DNA of 64,000 nucleotides from CAIWHR01 sp040007035 (GCA_040007035.1 JBDTVU010000003.1:1-64000); one strand, 5' to 3'. Shown: positions 8,456 through 18,423, numbered from the stretch's first letter. Notes: generated by a model not told the origin, from the letters alone. Program-made: numbers and translations.

Positions 8456-10075
8456 ATGAACGCCCCGACCCTGTCCGCCGATCTTGTCCGCGACGTCGCC
8501 ACCCGGCGGACGTTCGCCATCATCTCGCACCCCGACGCGGGCAAGACCACGCTGACCGAGAAGCTGCTGCTGTTCAGCGGCGCGATCCAGCTCGCCGGCA
8601 CCGTCAAGGCGCGCAAGAGCGCCCGCCACGCGACGTCCGACTGGATGGAAGTCGAGAAGCAGCGCGGCATCTCGGTCACGTCGTCGGTGATGCAGTTCGA
8701 GTACGCCGGCCACACGATCAACCTGCTCGACACGCCGGGCCACCAGGATTTCTCCGAGGACACCTACCGCGTGCTGACCGCCGTCGACGCGGCGGTGATG
8801 GTGATCGACGCGGCGAAGGGCGTAGAGGAACAGACCATCAAGCTGCTCGAGGTCTGCCGGCTGCGCGACACGCCGATCATCACCTTCGTCAACAAGATGG
8901 ACCGCGAGGTGCGCGAGCCGGTGGCGCTGCTCGAGGAAATCGAGTCGGTGCTCAAGATCGACTGCGCGCCGATCAGCTGGCCGATCGGGATGGGCAAGGC
9001 ATTCCGCGGCGTGTTCGACCTCCTGCACGACCGGCTCGTCCGCTTCACCCCGGGCGAGGAGCGCAGGACCGAGGACACCGAGCTGATCGAAGGGCTCGCC
9101 AATCCGCGGCTCGACGACCTGTTTCCGCAGGAGATGCCGGCGCTGCGGCGCGACGTCGACCTGATCCGCGGCGCGAGTTCGCCGTTCGAACTGTCGCGAT
9201 TCCTCGCCGGCCGCCAGACGCCGGTGTTCTTCGGCTCCGGGATCAACAACTTCGGCGTTCGCGAGATCCTGGAGGCACTGGTCGAATGGGCGCCGCCGCC
9301 GCAGCCGCGCGACGGCGGTGCGCGGACCGTGCTGCCGGCCGAGCCGGGATTCAGCGGCTTCGTGTTCAAGATACAGGCGAACATGGATCCGAAGCACCGC
9401 GACCGCATCGCGTTCTTCCGCGTCTGTTCCGGCCGCTACGTGCCGGCGATGAAGGTGCAGCACCAGCGGCAGGGCCGCGAGATGAAGCTCGGCAACGTGA
9501 TGACGTTCATGGCCAACGAGCGCGTCGCCAGCCAGGACGCGGTCGCCGGCGACATCATCGGCATCCACAACCACGGCCAGCTTCAGATCGGCGACACGCT
9601 GACCGCCGGCGAGGCGCTCGGCTTCAAGGGCATCCCGTATTTCGCGCCGGAACTTTTCCGCGTCGCGCGGCCGCGCGACCCGTTCAAGGCGAAGCAGTTG
9701 CAGAAGGGGTTGCAGGAGCTCGGCGAGGAAGGCGCGATCCAGGTATTCGAATCGGTCGGGAGCCATGCCCTGCTGCTCGGCGCCGTCGGCCAGCTCCAGT
9801 TCGAGGTCGTCGCCGACCGGCTGGCGCGCGAGTACAAGGTCGATGCGCTGTACGACACCGCCGGCATCTCCACCGCGCGCTGGCTCACCTATCCCGACGA
9901 CGCGACGCGCCGCGCGTTCGAGCGCGAGCAAGCCGGCGCGCTCGCCACCGACGTCGACGGGAATCCGGTGTTCCTCGCCACCAACCGCTACAACCTGCAG
10001 GTGACGACCGAGCGCTGGACGAAGGTTGGCTTCCACGCCACGCGGGAGCACGGGCAGCGCGTCATCCACGCCTAG
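8456..10075 (+). CDS. prfC: Peptide chain release factor 3
   Basis: GTPase that recycles RF1/RF2 from the ribosome. 539 aa, standard length. G motifs: HPDAGKTTLTEKLL (G1), GISVTSS (G2), DTPGHQDF (G3), NKMDRE (G4). The RF3 hallmarks SDWMEVEKQRGISV and the GIPYFAPELFR region are present. The start at 8456 places the protein just ahead of the conserved RRTFAIISHPDAGKT; the open frame runs further upstream but has no family match there. It is divergent from the Usp gene and followed by an unrelated gene, so probably a single-gene unit. Confidence 0.95.
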   Translation: MNAPTLSADLVRDVATRRTFAIISHPDAGKTTLTEKLLLFSGAIQLAGTVKARKSARHATSDWMEVEKQRGISVTSSVMQFEYAGHTINLLDTPGHQDFSEDTYRVLTAVDAAVMVIDAAKGVEEQTIKLLEVCRLRDTPIITFVNKMDREVREPVALLEEIESVLKIDCAPISWPIGMGKAFRGVFDLLHDRLVRFTPGEERRTEDTELIEGLANPRLDDLFPQEMPALRRDVDLIRGASSPFELSRFLAGRQTPVFFGSGINNFGVREILEALVEWAPPPQPRDGGARTVLPAEPGFSGFVFKIQANMDPKHRDRIAFFRVCSGRYVPAMKVQHQRQGREMKLGNVMTFMANERVASQDAVAGDIIGIHNHGQLQIGDTLTAGEALGFKGIPYFAPELFRVARPRDPFKAKQLQKGLQELGEEGAIQVFESVGSHALLLGAVGQLQFEVVADRLAREYKVDALYDTAGISTARWLTYPDDATRRAFEREQAGALATDVDGNPVFLATNRYNLQVTTERWTKVGFHATREHGQRVIHA

Positions 10076-10131
10076 CAGCCGCCGGTCGCGCCTGCGCTTC
10101 CCGGGTGCCAGCGGCTCGACCGGAGCGGACT

Positions 10132-10902
10132 ATGGCCGACTACACATTCATCGCCTCTCGCGCGCCAGCGGACCGGCACGTCAGGGGTTACCTGTTGGTC
10201 GTCAGCCACATGCGCAGCCTGTCGAGCGTGCTGTGCCACATCCTGGGCAGCAACGCCGAGGTTGCCGGCTATTCCGAGCTGCATCAGGCCTATCGGGGCC
10301 GCAACAGCCTGCGCGAACTGGAACGCCGTGTCGCGGCGGCGACCGACGCCCCCGTCAGCGGCAGGTACGTGCTGGACAAGGTCCTCCACAACAACCTCGA
10401 GATCGACGACGGCGTCCTCGTCCGGCCCGACGTCCGGGTGCTGTACCTGCTGCGGCGGCCGGAGAAGGCCATCGCAAGCATGCTCGACCTCAGCGACGCG
10501 ACCAAGGGGACACCCGGCGACACCGATCCGGAATTGGTGGTCCGTTACTACTGCGACCGGCTCGATTCGCTCGCCCGGTACAGCTTGCACACGCAGGGAC
10601 GTTCCGCGTTCGTCGAGTCCGAGCGACTGGTCGCCGAACCGGAAGCCGTGCTCGACGGTCTCGCGGATTGGCTTGCGCTGTCCGCGCCGCTGTCGCGCGC
10701 CTACCGGACGTTCAAGTTCACCGGGATGCTCAGACACGGCGATCCGACCGGCGCGATTCTGTCGGGGCGATTGGAGCCGGAACTGGCTCGCCGGAAACCG
10801 GCGGACACGATCGCGCCGATACCTGATACGGCAATGGCCCGCGCCGTGTCGGCGTGGACGGCATGCCGCGACGCCCTGATCGAGCGTTGCCGCACGCTGT
10901 AG
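10132..10902 (+). CDS. Sulfotransferase-like protein
   Basis: 256 aa. The N-terminal segment GYLLVVSHMRSLSSVLCHILGSNAEVAGYSELH fits the 5'-phosphosulfate-binding loop and following strand of the sulfotransferase fold (normally S-x-x-R-S-G-S/T-x-L). Further on, VRVLYLLRRPEKAIASML fits the 3'-phosphate-binding R-x-P segment. That would mean transfer of sulfate from PAPS to an unknown acceptor, but glycan or lipid acceptors cannot be told apart. CGGAGCGG precedes the ATG. It begins 56 nt after prfC, with no functional link seen. Confidence 0.65.
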   Translation: MADYTFIASRAPADRHVRGYLLVVSHMRSLSSVLCHILGSNAEVAGYSELHQAYRGRNSLRELERRVAAATDAPVSGRYVLDKVLHNNLEIDDGVLVRPDVRVLYLLRRPEKAIASMLDLSDATKGTPGDTDPELVVRYYCDRLDSLARYSLHTQGRSAFVESERLVAEPEAVLDGLADWLALSAPLSRAYRTFKFTGMLRHGDPTGAILSGRLEPELARRKPADTIAPIPDTAMARAVSAWTACRDALIERCRTL

Positions 10903-10946
10903 GCGACGACGCCCCTGCGTTCGCGCCGGGCCCGGTCGGCGAAGCG

Positions 10947-11513
10947 CTATCCGCGCGGTGGCGGTGCGCCTGGCGGGGGCGGCGTGCCCGGAGGCGGGTA
11001 TCCGGCGTTCGGCGGCCACACACCCGGCGGCGGCGGCGTGTTCGGCGGCGGATAGCCGGACGGCGTGCCGCTGTAGACCGTCCGCCGGCCGGGAATCTGG
11101 TTGCCCTTCGCGTACATGCACTGCACGTAGGCCATGTCGTACTGGCGCTGCGACTCGTAATTGCCATAGGCGGCTGCGTTGCTGCCGGCGGCGCCGCCCC
11201 AGAGCAGGCCGGCGCCGGCGCCGATCGCGGCGCCCTGCCCGGCTTGCCCGGTGGCCGCGCCGATGATCGCCCCGGTGGCGGCGCCGAGCAGCGCCCCGGC
11301 CGCTGCGCTGTTCGCCGCGGCCTGCTGCCCCGGCGTCGGACCCTGCAGCGAATTCTGCGCGTGCTGCCGGCAGTTCCAGTCGTCGGCGTTGAACTGCTCG
11401 CCGTTCTTCTGCGTGCCGGGCAGCACCATCACGCTCGGGCCGGTGGGAACGGTGACGCAGGCCGCAAGGAAACTGGCCGCGATGGCCGTCGCCAGCAGAG
11501 ATCGGGTTTTCAT
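10947..11513 (-). CDS. Glycine-zipper outer-membrane lipoprotein with Pro-rich tail
   Basis: 188 aa. Signal peptide with lipobox FLAAC (Cys19), so probably lipid-anchored. The middle has glycine-zipper repeats (AAGALLGAATGAIIGAATGQAGQGAAIGAGAG in outline, about 75-110), which normally form a hairpin embedded in a membrane. Then comes a short conserved YDMAYVQCMYAKGN segment and a tail of about 50 residues dominated by PPPG and GYPPP repeats. GAGG lies 6 nt before the ATG. It sits 16 nt after the Gly/Ser/Tyr-rich gene upstream, so the two form an operon of secreted proteins. Function unknown. Confidence 0.8.
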   Translation of the reverse strand: MKTRSLLATAIAASFLAACVTVPTGPSVMVLPGTQKNGEQFNADDWNCRQHAQNSLQGPTPGQQAAANSAAAGALLGAATGAIIGAATGQAGQGAAIGAGAGLLWGGAAGSNAAAYGNYESQRQYDMAYVQCMYAKGNQIPGRRTVYSGTPSGYPPPNTPPPPGVWPPNAGYPPPGTPPPPGAPPPRG

Positions 11514-11529
11514 CGTCGTCCTCGCGCGG

Positions 11530-12117
11530 TCAACTTGACGGCCGGACCGTCTTCGGATCGACCGACATCCACGCGTTCGTGCAACTCTGCACGTACGGAT
11601 AGTATCCGGCCGGGTCGGTGCAGTAGAACCAGAGCGTCGGTGGCGCGGCCGGAGATTGCGGCGCCGCGATCGCGGGCGGTGCCGGCGCCGGCTCGACGTA
11701 CGTCGTCGCGGCGTCGGGCGCGACGTAGACGGATGCCGGCGCGCCGCCGTACGGATAGCCATACGCGTACGGGTAGCCGTAGTACCAGGGATCGGCCCAG
11801 CCGCCCCAGTATCCGGGGCCGCCGAAGTAAACCCCCACACTCGGGCCCCACCAGCCGCCGTACCAACCGCGGCCGTAATAACCGCGGCCGTAGTAGCCGC
11901 CCGCATATCCGCCGTGCCGATACCCGTTCGACGAGCTGTTGCCGTGCCAGCTTCCGCTGCTGCTGCTGCCGCCGTGCCAGCTCCCGCCGCTGCTGCCGTG
12001 CGAACTCCCGCTGCTGCTGCCGCCGCTGTGCCCGCCGCCACCGCGCTGAGCCACGGCGGCGCCCGCGAGACTTGCCGTCGCGAAGGCCAGAATCAGCATC
12101 GCTGCGATTTTGTTCAT
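11530..12117 (-). CDS. Secreted Gly/Ser/Tyr-rich low-complexity protein
   Basis: 195 aa. Start at 12117 with GGAGGG 9 nt upstream and a signal peptide (MNKIAAMLILAFATASLAGAA). The mature part is strongly biased: Gly-Ser-His repeats (about 25-65), then Tyr/Gly/Trp-rich repeats such as GGYYGRGYYGRGWYGGWWG (about 70-115), then a Pro/Ala linker and a short C-terminal WFYCTDPAGYYPYVQSC motif. That last motif occurs at the end of other proteobacterial envelope proteins of unknown role. It is translated just before the glycine-zipper lipoprotein. An envelope structural role is a guess. Confidence 0.78.
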   Translation of the reverse strand: MNKIAAMLILAFATASLAGAAVAQRGGGGHSGGSSSGSSHGSSGGSWHGGSSSSGSWHGNSSSNGYRHGGYAGGYYGRGYYGRGWYGGWWGPSVGVYFGGPGYWGGWADPWYYGYPYAYGYPYGGAPASVYVAPDAATTYVEPAPAPPAIAAPQSPAAPPTLWFYCTDPAGYYPYVQSCTNAWMSVDPKTVRPSS

Positions 12118-12240
12118 GATCGGACCCTCCGTGACTCGGGTCATAATTCGACAGCCGGCAGCGCCGCACGTTCGCCGCGGATCGTCGCCCGGTTGAGTTA
12201 AAACGCCTATCCTGCCTCCGCCGATGACATTGCCCGACCG

Positions 12241-12720
12241 ATGAAGGAAGAAGCCGCCGTTCGCGCCGCGTCACTGCTCCACCGCTGCCGCGCTGCAACA
12301 TTGGGCGTGCTGCACGATGGCGCCCCCGGGCTGTCGATGGTCCCGTATGCCATCCATCCCGACCCGTTCGCGCTGATCATCCTCGTCAGCGCGCTCGCGG
12401 CGCACACGCAGGACATGGACCGCGAGCCGCGCGTCGGCCTGCTTGTGATGGACCCGGAGCGGGACGACACGCCGGCGCACACGCTCGCCCGCGTGGCCAT
12501 CGAGGCGACGGTGCAGCGGCTGGCGGCCGACGATGCGCGCTACGCGACGGCGCGCGCCGCGTACACGGCGCGCTTCCCGGACATGACGATGCTGTTCGAG
12601 CTCGGCGATTTCGCGCTGTTCGCGCTGGAGCCCGTCGCCGTCCGCGCGGTGCTCGGGTTCGCCAGTGCGCACTCGCTGACGCCCGAAACGCTCGCCCGCG
12701 CAGTGCGCGCGGGGGCTTGA
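12241..12720 (+). CDS. Pyridoxamine 5'-phosphate oxidase-like flavin-binding protein
   Basis: 159 aa. Matches the split-barrel flavin-binding fold used by PNPOx-like and HugZ-like proteins: an N-terminal helix, ATLGVLHDGAPGLSMVPYAI (strand pair with substrate contact), FALIILVSALAAHTQDM, then PRVGLLVMDP. The late phrase ARAAYTARFPDMTMLFELGDFALFALEP is typical of the HugZ/PNPOx-like group. The physiological substrate is unknown; haem or flavin binding is possible. The ribosome site before 12241 is weak. Confidence 0.75.
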   Translation: MKEEAAVRAASLLHRCRAATLGVLHDGAPGLSMVPYAIHPDPFALIILVSALAAHTQDMDREPRVGLLVMDPERDDTPAHTLARVAIEATVQRLAADDARYATARAAYTARFPDMTMLFELGDFALFALEPVAVRAVLGFASAHSLTPETLARAVRAGA

Positions 12721-12744
12721 CCGGCGCGGCGCCGCAGCGGCGAG

Positions 12745-13143
12745 TCAGGGCGCGCGCGGGCCGGGCGCGAACTCGACGTCCGCCAGCGCCTCCGGCGGCA
12801 GTGCCCACGACGACTCGAGGATCGCGTTGTCGCGCGCGACGATGTGCGGAAAGGTCACGCCGCGCACCAGCTGGACCGCGAAGATCTCCTCGACCTCGCC
12901 GGAAAAGCGCAGCCGCGCAACGTTCTCGCCGGTCTCGATGTTCACGACCCAGATGCCGCTCGCGCGGTCCGGGTTCTCGTCGGTGATCGGGATTTCGGTG
13001 AACGGATTGCTCGCGCGAAGCTGGGACAGGCCGACGAAATGCGTGTGCAAACGCGCGCCGTCGCCGCGCACGACGATCAGCATGTTCTTCTGGAACGTCG
13101 TCGCCAGCAGCGTACCCATGAGCGCCCGCAACAATCCGGGCAT
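12745..13143 (-). pseudogene. C-terminal remnant of a DUF4915/TIGR03032-type protein
   Basis: 132 codons. The segment HFVGLSQLR...GIWVVNIETGENVARLRFSGEVEEIFAVQLVRGV resembles the last third of DUF4915 (TIGR03032) beta-propeller proteins, which are normally about 350 aa. The upstream parts of that domain are absent: the reading frame upstream of 13143 turns into Pro/Arg-rich sequence with no family likeness and no good ribosome site. The best reading is a 5'-truncated, probably non-functional remnant, though a short expressed product cannot be excluded. Confidence 0.6.
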
Positions 13144-13337
13144 CTCTCCGTCATGGACGCTGCCCAGGGGTGTGGATTCTCGTGCAGGCTCGGTCAGGGG
13201 GGCGCGGCATCGGGGGGGCGCGGCAGCGCGAATTGTACAGGCGCGCCACTGTGACGCCGCGTCGAATGCGCTCCAATGTCGACCGGGCGCCGCCGGTGCC
13301 GCGCGCGGTAATCCACGGCCCGCGACTGCGAAGCGCG

Positions 13338-14032
13338 TCAGTCCTCGAAGCCGCCCTGCGCGCGGAGCGCCCGCGATTCCGGCGACGCGAGCCGGCGCAC
13401 GAACTCGCGTGCCTCGTCCGGATGGGCGGCGCCCGTGCTGACTGCCGCCGTGTACACCGTCACCAGCTCGAACACGTCCGGCAGCGGACCGACCAGCACG
13501 ACGCCGGCCGTGTACCGGATCTCGGTGATCTGCGTGCAGCCGATCGCTCCGCGCGGGCCGGCGGCGGCGAGCTCGCGCATCGCCGTCGCGCCGTTCGGAA
13601 ACGGCTTCAGCCGCGGCTCCACGTCGGCGAGGATGCCGAGCCGCTTCAGCACGTCGGCGAAGTGGATGCCGGCCGTCGCGCGCTGCGGATCGGGAAGGTA
13701 GATAGCGGGCGCGGCGACGAGCGCACGGGACAGCGCGCCGGCGTCGCCGATCGACGGCTGCGGCTCGCCGGCGCGGACGGCGATTCCCGTGCGCACGCGG
13801 CCGAGCGGGGCCGCCGTGCCGGGGACGATTTCGCCGTCCTTCTCGAGGCCCGCGATCATCGCCTCGGTGAGGATGACGACGTCGCAGGGCTCGCCCGACT
13901 TGATCCGCTCCTTCATCGCGCCGACGGCGCCGAACGCGCCCTTGACCTCGGCGCCGGTGTCGGCGAAAAACGCGCCGGCGAGCGCGGCGACGAGGCCCCT
14001 GGCCGCGCCGGCCGAGAGGATCGGCAGCTCCA

Positions 14033-14033
<1 letters not shown>
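13338..14033 (-). CDS. ModA-like substrate-binding protein lacking a signal peptide
   Basis: 231 aa with the periplasmic binding protein type II fold: ILSAGAARGLVAALAGAFFADTGAEV at the start, then the MKERIKSGEPCDVVILT segment typical of molybdate-binding-like proteins, and IGCTQITEI near the end. It begins at the fold itself, with no signal peptide, so it is either cytoplasmic or uses an unseen start. Its ATG overlaps the TGA of the upstream Bug-family gene by one base (TGATG), which implies translational coupling. There are no ABC permease or ATPase genes nearby. Confidence 0.75.
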
Positions 14034-15004
<971 letters not shown>

Positions 15005-15175
15005 GACTCCTCCGGTACGGGGTTTGGTACCTGCAGTGGCGGCCCAATGTACACGAAGCGGCTGCGCGCCGGCAAAAGCCGCGGGTGACGCGGCGGCGGC
15101 CTGCAGCGCAACAGTGGCCGCCGCCGCGCCCGGCCCGTAAAATCGCGTTTTCAGGATTGCCCCGAAAGGACCGCC

Positions 15176-15577
15176 ATGCCCGCCGACAGCTCCACCCGCG
15201 GCACCGAAATGACGATGGACGCCGCGGCGCTGTACCGCGAGGAGATGGTCACCGACCGCAAGCTCGGGCTGTTGCGCGTGATGATTCCCATCCGTGCCGA
15301 CGGCTCGGCGGACCCCGCCCGCGTGACGATTTACACCGGCGAGGCACAGTTGATGACCAACGTCGGCCCGTTGCCGATCAGCTTCGACATCCCGGCGGCC
15401 GACCTCACGGAAGCGGTCGCCCATTACGCCGACGCGGCGAAGGTCGGCGTCGAGCGCGCGATGCGCGAACTGCAGGAAATGCGGCGGCAGGCGTCATCGT
15501 CGATCGTGATCCCGCCGTCGGGCGCGATGCCGCCGATCGGCGGCCTCGGAGGCGGCGGCAAGATCCAGATGCCGTAG
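15176..15577 (+). CDS. Conserved-looking cytoplasmic protein, unknown
   Basis: 133 aa with AAGGA 6 nt before the ATG. The protein is soluble and alpha/beta: MVTDRKLGLLRVMIPI, then RVTIYTGEAQLMTNVGPLPISFDIPA, a helical stretch HYADAAKVGVERAMRELQEM, and a Gly/Pro-rich tail (PPIGGLGGGGKIQMP). The A-Q-L-M-T-N-x-G-P-L-P-I core gives the impression of a conserved small proteobacterial family, but I cannot name it. It has no operon partner: the gene before is divergent and the one after is convergent. Confidence 0.7.
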   Translation: MPADSSTRGTEMTMDAAALYREEMVTDRKLGLLRVMIPIRADGSADPARVTIYTGEAQLMTNVGPLPISFDIPAADLTEAVAHYADAAKVGVERAMRELQEMRRQASSSIVIPPSGAMPPIGGLGGGGKIQMP

Positions 15578-15617
15578 CGGCACGGCGGGGCACCCGACCC
15601 GGCAGCGCGCGAACCGG

Positions 15618-16574
15618 TCAGCGTGAAGACTTGCGCCGGCTCTCCCCGGCCGGGGCCGGCGCCGATGGCGGCAGCTCCCACTCGGCGCGCCCGGCGTAGC
15701 GCAGGACGAGGAAGTCGACGAACGCGCGCACCTTCGCCGACAGATGTCGCCGGCTCGGATACACCGCGTACACGCTGCTCGCCGGCGACCGGTACGCCGG
15801 CAGCAATCGCACCAGCCGCCCGCTGCGGATCTCCGGCCCGACGATGAAATCCGGCTCGTGCGCGATGCCGACGCCGGCCACGGCGAGCGCGGTCTGCATC
15901 CGGCCGTTGTTCGAGTGGGCCGGCCCGGCAACTTTCACGCTGTGCTCGCGGCCTTCGGCGTCGTCGAAGCGCCAGAGGTTGCCGGCCGGCGAGTATTCGT
16001 AGGTGAGGCAAGCGTGCTGCGCCAGGTCCTCGGGCGTCGCCGGTGTGCCGCGGCGGGCGAGGTATGTGGGCGCGGCGCAGGCGACGAGGCCGACCGCACC
16101 GAGCCGGCGCCCGATCAGCGCCTGGCTGCCGATGCCGCCGATGCGGATCGCGAGGTCGATGCCCTCGTCGACGATGTCGACGGCGCGGTCGGAAAGCTCG
16201 ACGTCGAACCGAAGCTGCGGATGGCGCGCTGCGAATTCGGCGATCGCCGGCGCGAGATGGCGGATGCCGAACGTCACCGCGCAGGTGAGCTTCAGTGTGC
16301 CGCGCGGCACCACGGCCGCCGCCGTCACCGCCTGCTCGGCCTCCTCGAGGTCGGCGAGCAACTGGACGCTGCGCTCGTAGAACGCCTGCCCGCTCTCGGT
16401 CAGCGACAGCCGTCGCGTCGTCCGGTTCAGCAGGCGGGCGTCCAGATGAGCCTCGAGGTCGCCGACGTGCCGCGACACGGCCGACGTCGACATCGACAGC
16501 CGGTCGGCGGCGCGGGCGAAGCTGCCCTGCTCGACGACCTTGGCGAAGACCGTGACGGCGAGGAAGCGGTCCAT
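15618..16574 (-). CDS. LysR-type transcriptional regulator
   Basis: 318 aa. The winged HTH at the N-terminus (FAKVVEQGSFARAADRLSMSTSAVSRHVGDLE) is typical of the LysR group, followed by the linker helix and a two-lobed effector domain. It diverges from the DoxX/dioxygenase pair at 16694-17989 with a 119-bp shared gap, the classical arrangement for a LysR protein controlling its neighbours. The last roughly 20 residues are an Arg/Ser-rich tail. The effector is unknown; an aromatic compound or quinone would fit the neighbours. Confidence 0.92.
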   Translation of the reverse strand: MDRFLAVTVFAKVVEQGSFARAADRLSMSTSAVSRHVGDLEAHLDARLLNRTTRRLSLTESGQAFYERSVQLLADLEEAEQAVTAAAVVPRGTLKLTCAVTFGIRHLAPAIAEFAARHPQLRFDVELSDRAVDIVDEGIDLAIRIGGIGSQALIGRRLGAVGLVACAAPTYLARRGTPATPEDLAQHACLTYEYSPAGNLWRFDDAEGREHSVKVAGPAHSNNGRMQTALAVAGVGIAHEPDFIVGPEIRSGRLVRLLPAYRSPASSVYAVYPSRRHLSAKVRAFVDFLVLRYAGRAEWELPPSAPAPAGESRRKSSR

Positions 16575-16693
16575 CTTATTATCCCGTTTTACGCAACAAT
16601 CTATCGACAGTTATCATCTTTATCCCGATACGGTCAAGGCTCAAGATTCGAACCGTCGCGCCACCCGCGCCATCCACCGTCAAGGAGAAGACC
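16575..16693. promoter_or_regulatory. Divergent LysR/DoxX promoter-operator region
   Basis: 119 bases, noticeably A/T-rich at the LysR end. The octamer TTATCCCG occurs twice in direct orientation (16579-16586 and 16620-16627), 41 bp apart, with further TATC units between them (CTATCG, TTATCA). Repeats on this spacing are plausible LysR recognition and activation sites. AAGGAGAAG before 16694 is the DoxX ribosome site. Confidence 0.5.
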
Positions 16694-17110
16694 ATGCAAG
16701 CTCAACGTTCAGACATCGCCGCGCTCGTGCTGCGGCTCGCGCTCGGCACGATGTTCGTCGCCCACGCGCTGCTCAAGGTGTTCGTGTTCACCGTGCCCGG
16801 CACCGTCGGTTTCTTCCAGTCCATCGGCTATCCAGGTGAACTCGCGTACGTGACGATCGCGGCCGAGCTCGTCGGTGGCGCCATGCTGATCGCCGGCGTG
16901 TACTCGCGCTGGGTCGCGCTGGCACTGGTGCCGATCATGCTCGGCGCGCTGCAGGTGCATAGCGGCAACGGCTGGCTGTTCTCGTCGCCGAACGGCGGCT
17001 GGGAATACCCGGCGTTCTGGACCGTCACGCTGATCGTGCAGGCGCTGCTCGGCGACGGCGCATACGCGCTGAAGCGCTCGGAGCCGACCCCCGTCCTCCG
17101 CACTGCCTGA
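16694..17110 (+). CDS. DoxX-family membrane protein
   Basis: 138 aa with four predicted membrane helices (about 10-30, 50-72, 77-95, 110-130). The family features LVLRLALGTMFVAHALLKV at the start, and AAELVGGAMLIAGVYSRWVALALVPIMLGAL in the middle, are clear. DoxX-like proteins sit in the inner membrane and are often co-expressed with quinone- or thiol-related redox enzymes. The gene is followed 87 bp later by an extradiol dioxygenase and controlled, by position, by the divergent LysR protein. Confidence 0.88.
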   Translation: MQAQRSDIAALVLRLALGTMFVAHALLKVFVFTVPGTVGFFQSIGYPGELAYVTIAAELVGGAMLIAGVYSRWVALALVPIMLGALQVHSGNGWLFSSPNGGWEYPAFWTVTLIVQALLGDGAYALKRSEPTPVLRTA

Positions 17111-17197
17111 ACGAAACACCCGCGTCACCGCCCGGCCCCCGCCGGACGGTGTCCACTTCATCGCTTCCCGCTGCCGCCCTCGAATGGAGTTGCGACC

Positions 17198-17989
17198 ATG
17201 ACCCGCCTGCCGACGGTTTTCCTGTCCCACGGCTCGCCGATGCACGCGAAGGACGCCGGGGCGGCCGGACGTGCGTGGACGGCGCTCGCCCGCAGCCTGC
17301 CGCGGCCTGAGGCGGTGCTGATGGTGTCGGCGCACTGGGACACGTCGCTGCCGATGCTGACCGGCAATCCGAAGCCGCAGACGATCCACGACTTCGGCGG
17401 CTTCCCCGACGAGCTGTACAAGATCCGCTACGACGCGCCGGGCGCACCCGAGGTCGCCGCTCGCGCCGCGACGCTGCTGAAGGCCGCCGGCCTCACCGCC
17501 GGCATCGACGGCTGCCGCGGTCTCGACCATGGCGCGTGGGTGCCACTGCTGTCGATGTATCCGGAAGCCGACGTGCCGGTGGTGCAGCTCTCGGTGCAGA
17601 CGCAGCGCGGCATCGGCCACCACCTGCATCTGGGCGCGGCGATCGCGCCGCTCGCCGACGAGGGCGTGCTGATCGTCGGCTCCGGTCACGCGACGCACAA
17701 CCTGCGCGACTGGATGACGACGATGCACCGCCCGTCCCCGCTGCCCTACGTGCCGGCGTTCGCCGACTGGCTCGCCGAGCGCCTCGCCGCGCACGACCGC
17801 GACGCCGTGATCGCCTATCGCGAGCAGGCGCCCGAGGCCGCGCGCGCGCATCCGACCGAGGAGCACTTCGTCCCGCTGCCGGTGGCGTGGGCTGCTGCCG
17901 GCGACAACGCGCGCGCGGTTCGCGTGCACCGGGGGCAGGACGGCGCGGCACTTTCGATGGACGCCTACCGGTTCGATCCGGCGGGCTGA
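17198..17989 (+). CDS. LigB-family extradiol dioxygenase, 4,5-DOPA dioxygenase-like
   Basis: 263 aa. Family marks: LPTVFLSHGSPMHA (first metal His), LMVSAHWDTSLP (second His), the segment GCRGLDHGAWVPLLSMYPEADVPVVQLSVQ, and GSGHATHNLRDW (further His). These match the YgiD/DODA group that opens catechol-like rings with non-haem iron or zinc. Cytoplasmic. The LysR-DoxX-dioxygenase order is common in Burkholderiales and suggests response to a quinone or catechol. GGAG precedes the ATG. Confidence 0.88.
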   Translation: MTRLPTVFLSHGSPMHAKDAGAAGRAWTALARSLPRPEAVLMVSAHWDTSLPMLTGNPKPQTIHDFGGFPDELYKIRYDAPGAPEVAARAATLLKAAGLTAGIDGCRGLDHGAWVPLLSMYPEADVPVVQLSVQTQRGIGHHLHLGAAIAPLADEGVLIVGSGHATHNLRDWMTTMHRPSPLPYVPAFADWLAERLAAHDRDAVIAYREQAPEAARAHPTEEHFVPLPVAWAAAGDNARAVRVHRGQDGAALSMDAYRFDPAG

Positions 17990-18117
17990 GTTCCCGCCCG
18001 GCGTCCGTCGCACATCGGACGATGCGATAAGATGGCGCGACCTGCACGCCCTGTGCGAAGCCTGCGCGTGCACATCGGCGCTGCACCGACGATTCGCTTC
18101 ACCGATCCTCTCGCCCG

Positions 18118-18423
18118 ATGCCTGCCGCCAACGCCCCGATCGACGTCCGCCACAACGCCGCCGCCTCGCGCTTCGAGGCCGTCGTCGACGGCCTGCTCTG
18201 CCGCGCCGACTACGCGCTGGTCGATGGCGTGATGCGCATGCACCACACCGAGGTGCCGGCGACGCTCGCAGGCCGCGGGATCGCCGGCCGCCTCGTCGAC
18301 GCCGCATTTGCACACGCCGAGGCGAACGGACTCGCGGTCGAGCCGCGGTGCTCGTACGTGCGCGCGTACGTGAAGCGCCATCCGGAAACGCACCGGCTGA
18401 TTTCCGGCGGTTTCACGCGCTGA
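18118..18423 (+). CDS. Small GNAT-type N-acetyltransferase (YjdJ-like)
   Basis: 101 aa, the short single-domain form of the family. The sequence reads HNAAASRFEAVVDGLLCRADYALVDGVMRMHHTEVPATLAGRGIAGRLVDAAFAHAEANGL in outline: Y-x-x-x-D-G-V-M, H-T-E-V-P, then the acetyl-CoA loop (GRGIAGRLV), and ends CSYVRAYVKRHPE. The acceptor is unknown; members are small cytoplasmic enzymes. The start at 18118 is directly before the domain. No partner genes. Confidence 0.88.
   Translation: MPAANAPIDVRHNAAASRFEAVVDGLLCRADYALVDGVMRMHHTEVPATLAGRGIAGRLVDAAFAHAEANGLAVEPRCSYVRAYVKRHPETHRLISGGFTR

Noticed and set aside
8180..10069. 629-aa minus-strand frame opposite prfC
   Set aside because: Antisense shadow; RF3 motifs are intact on the plus strand.
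12961..13260. Possible plus-strand genes in the G-run region
   Set aside because: Frames are Arg/Gly-rich shadows; poly-G runs and lack of a start signal argue against coding.
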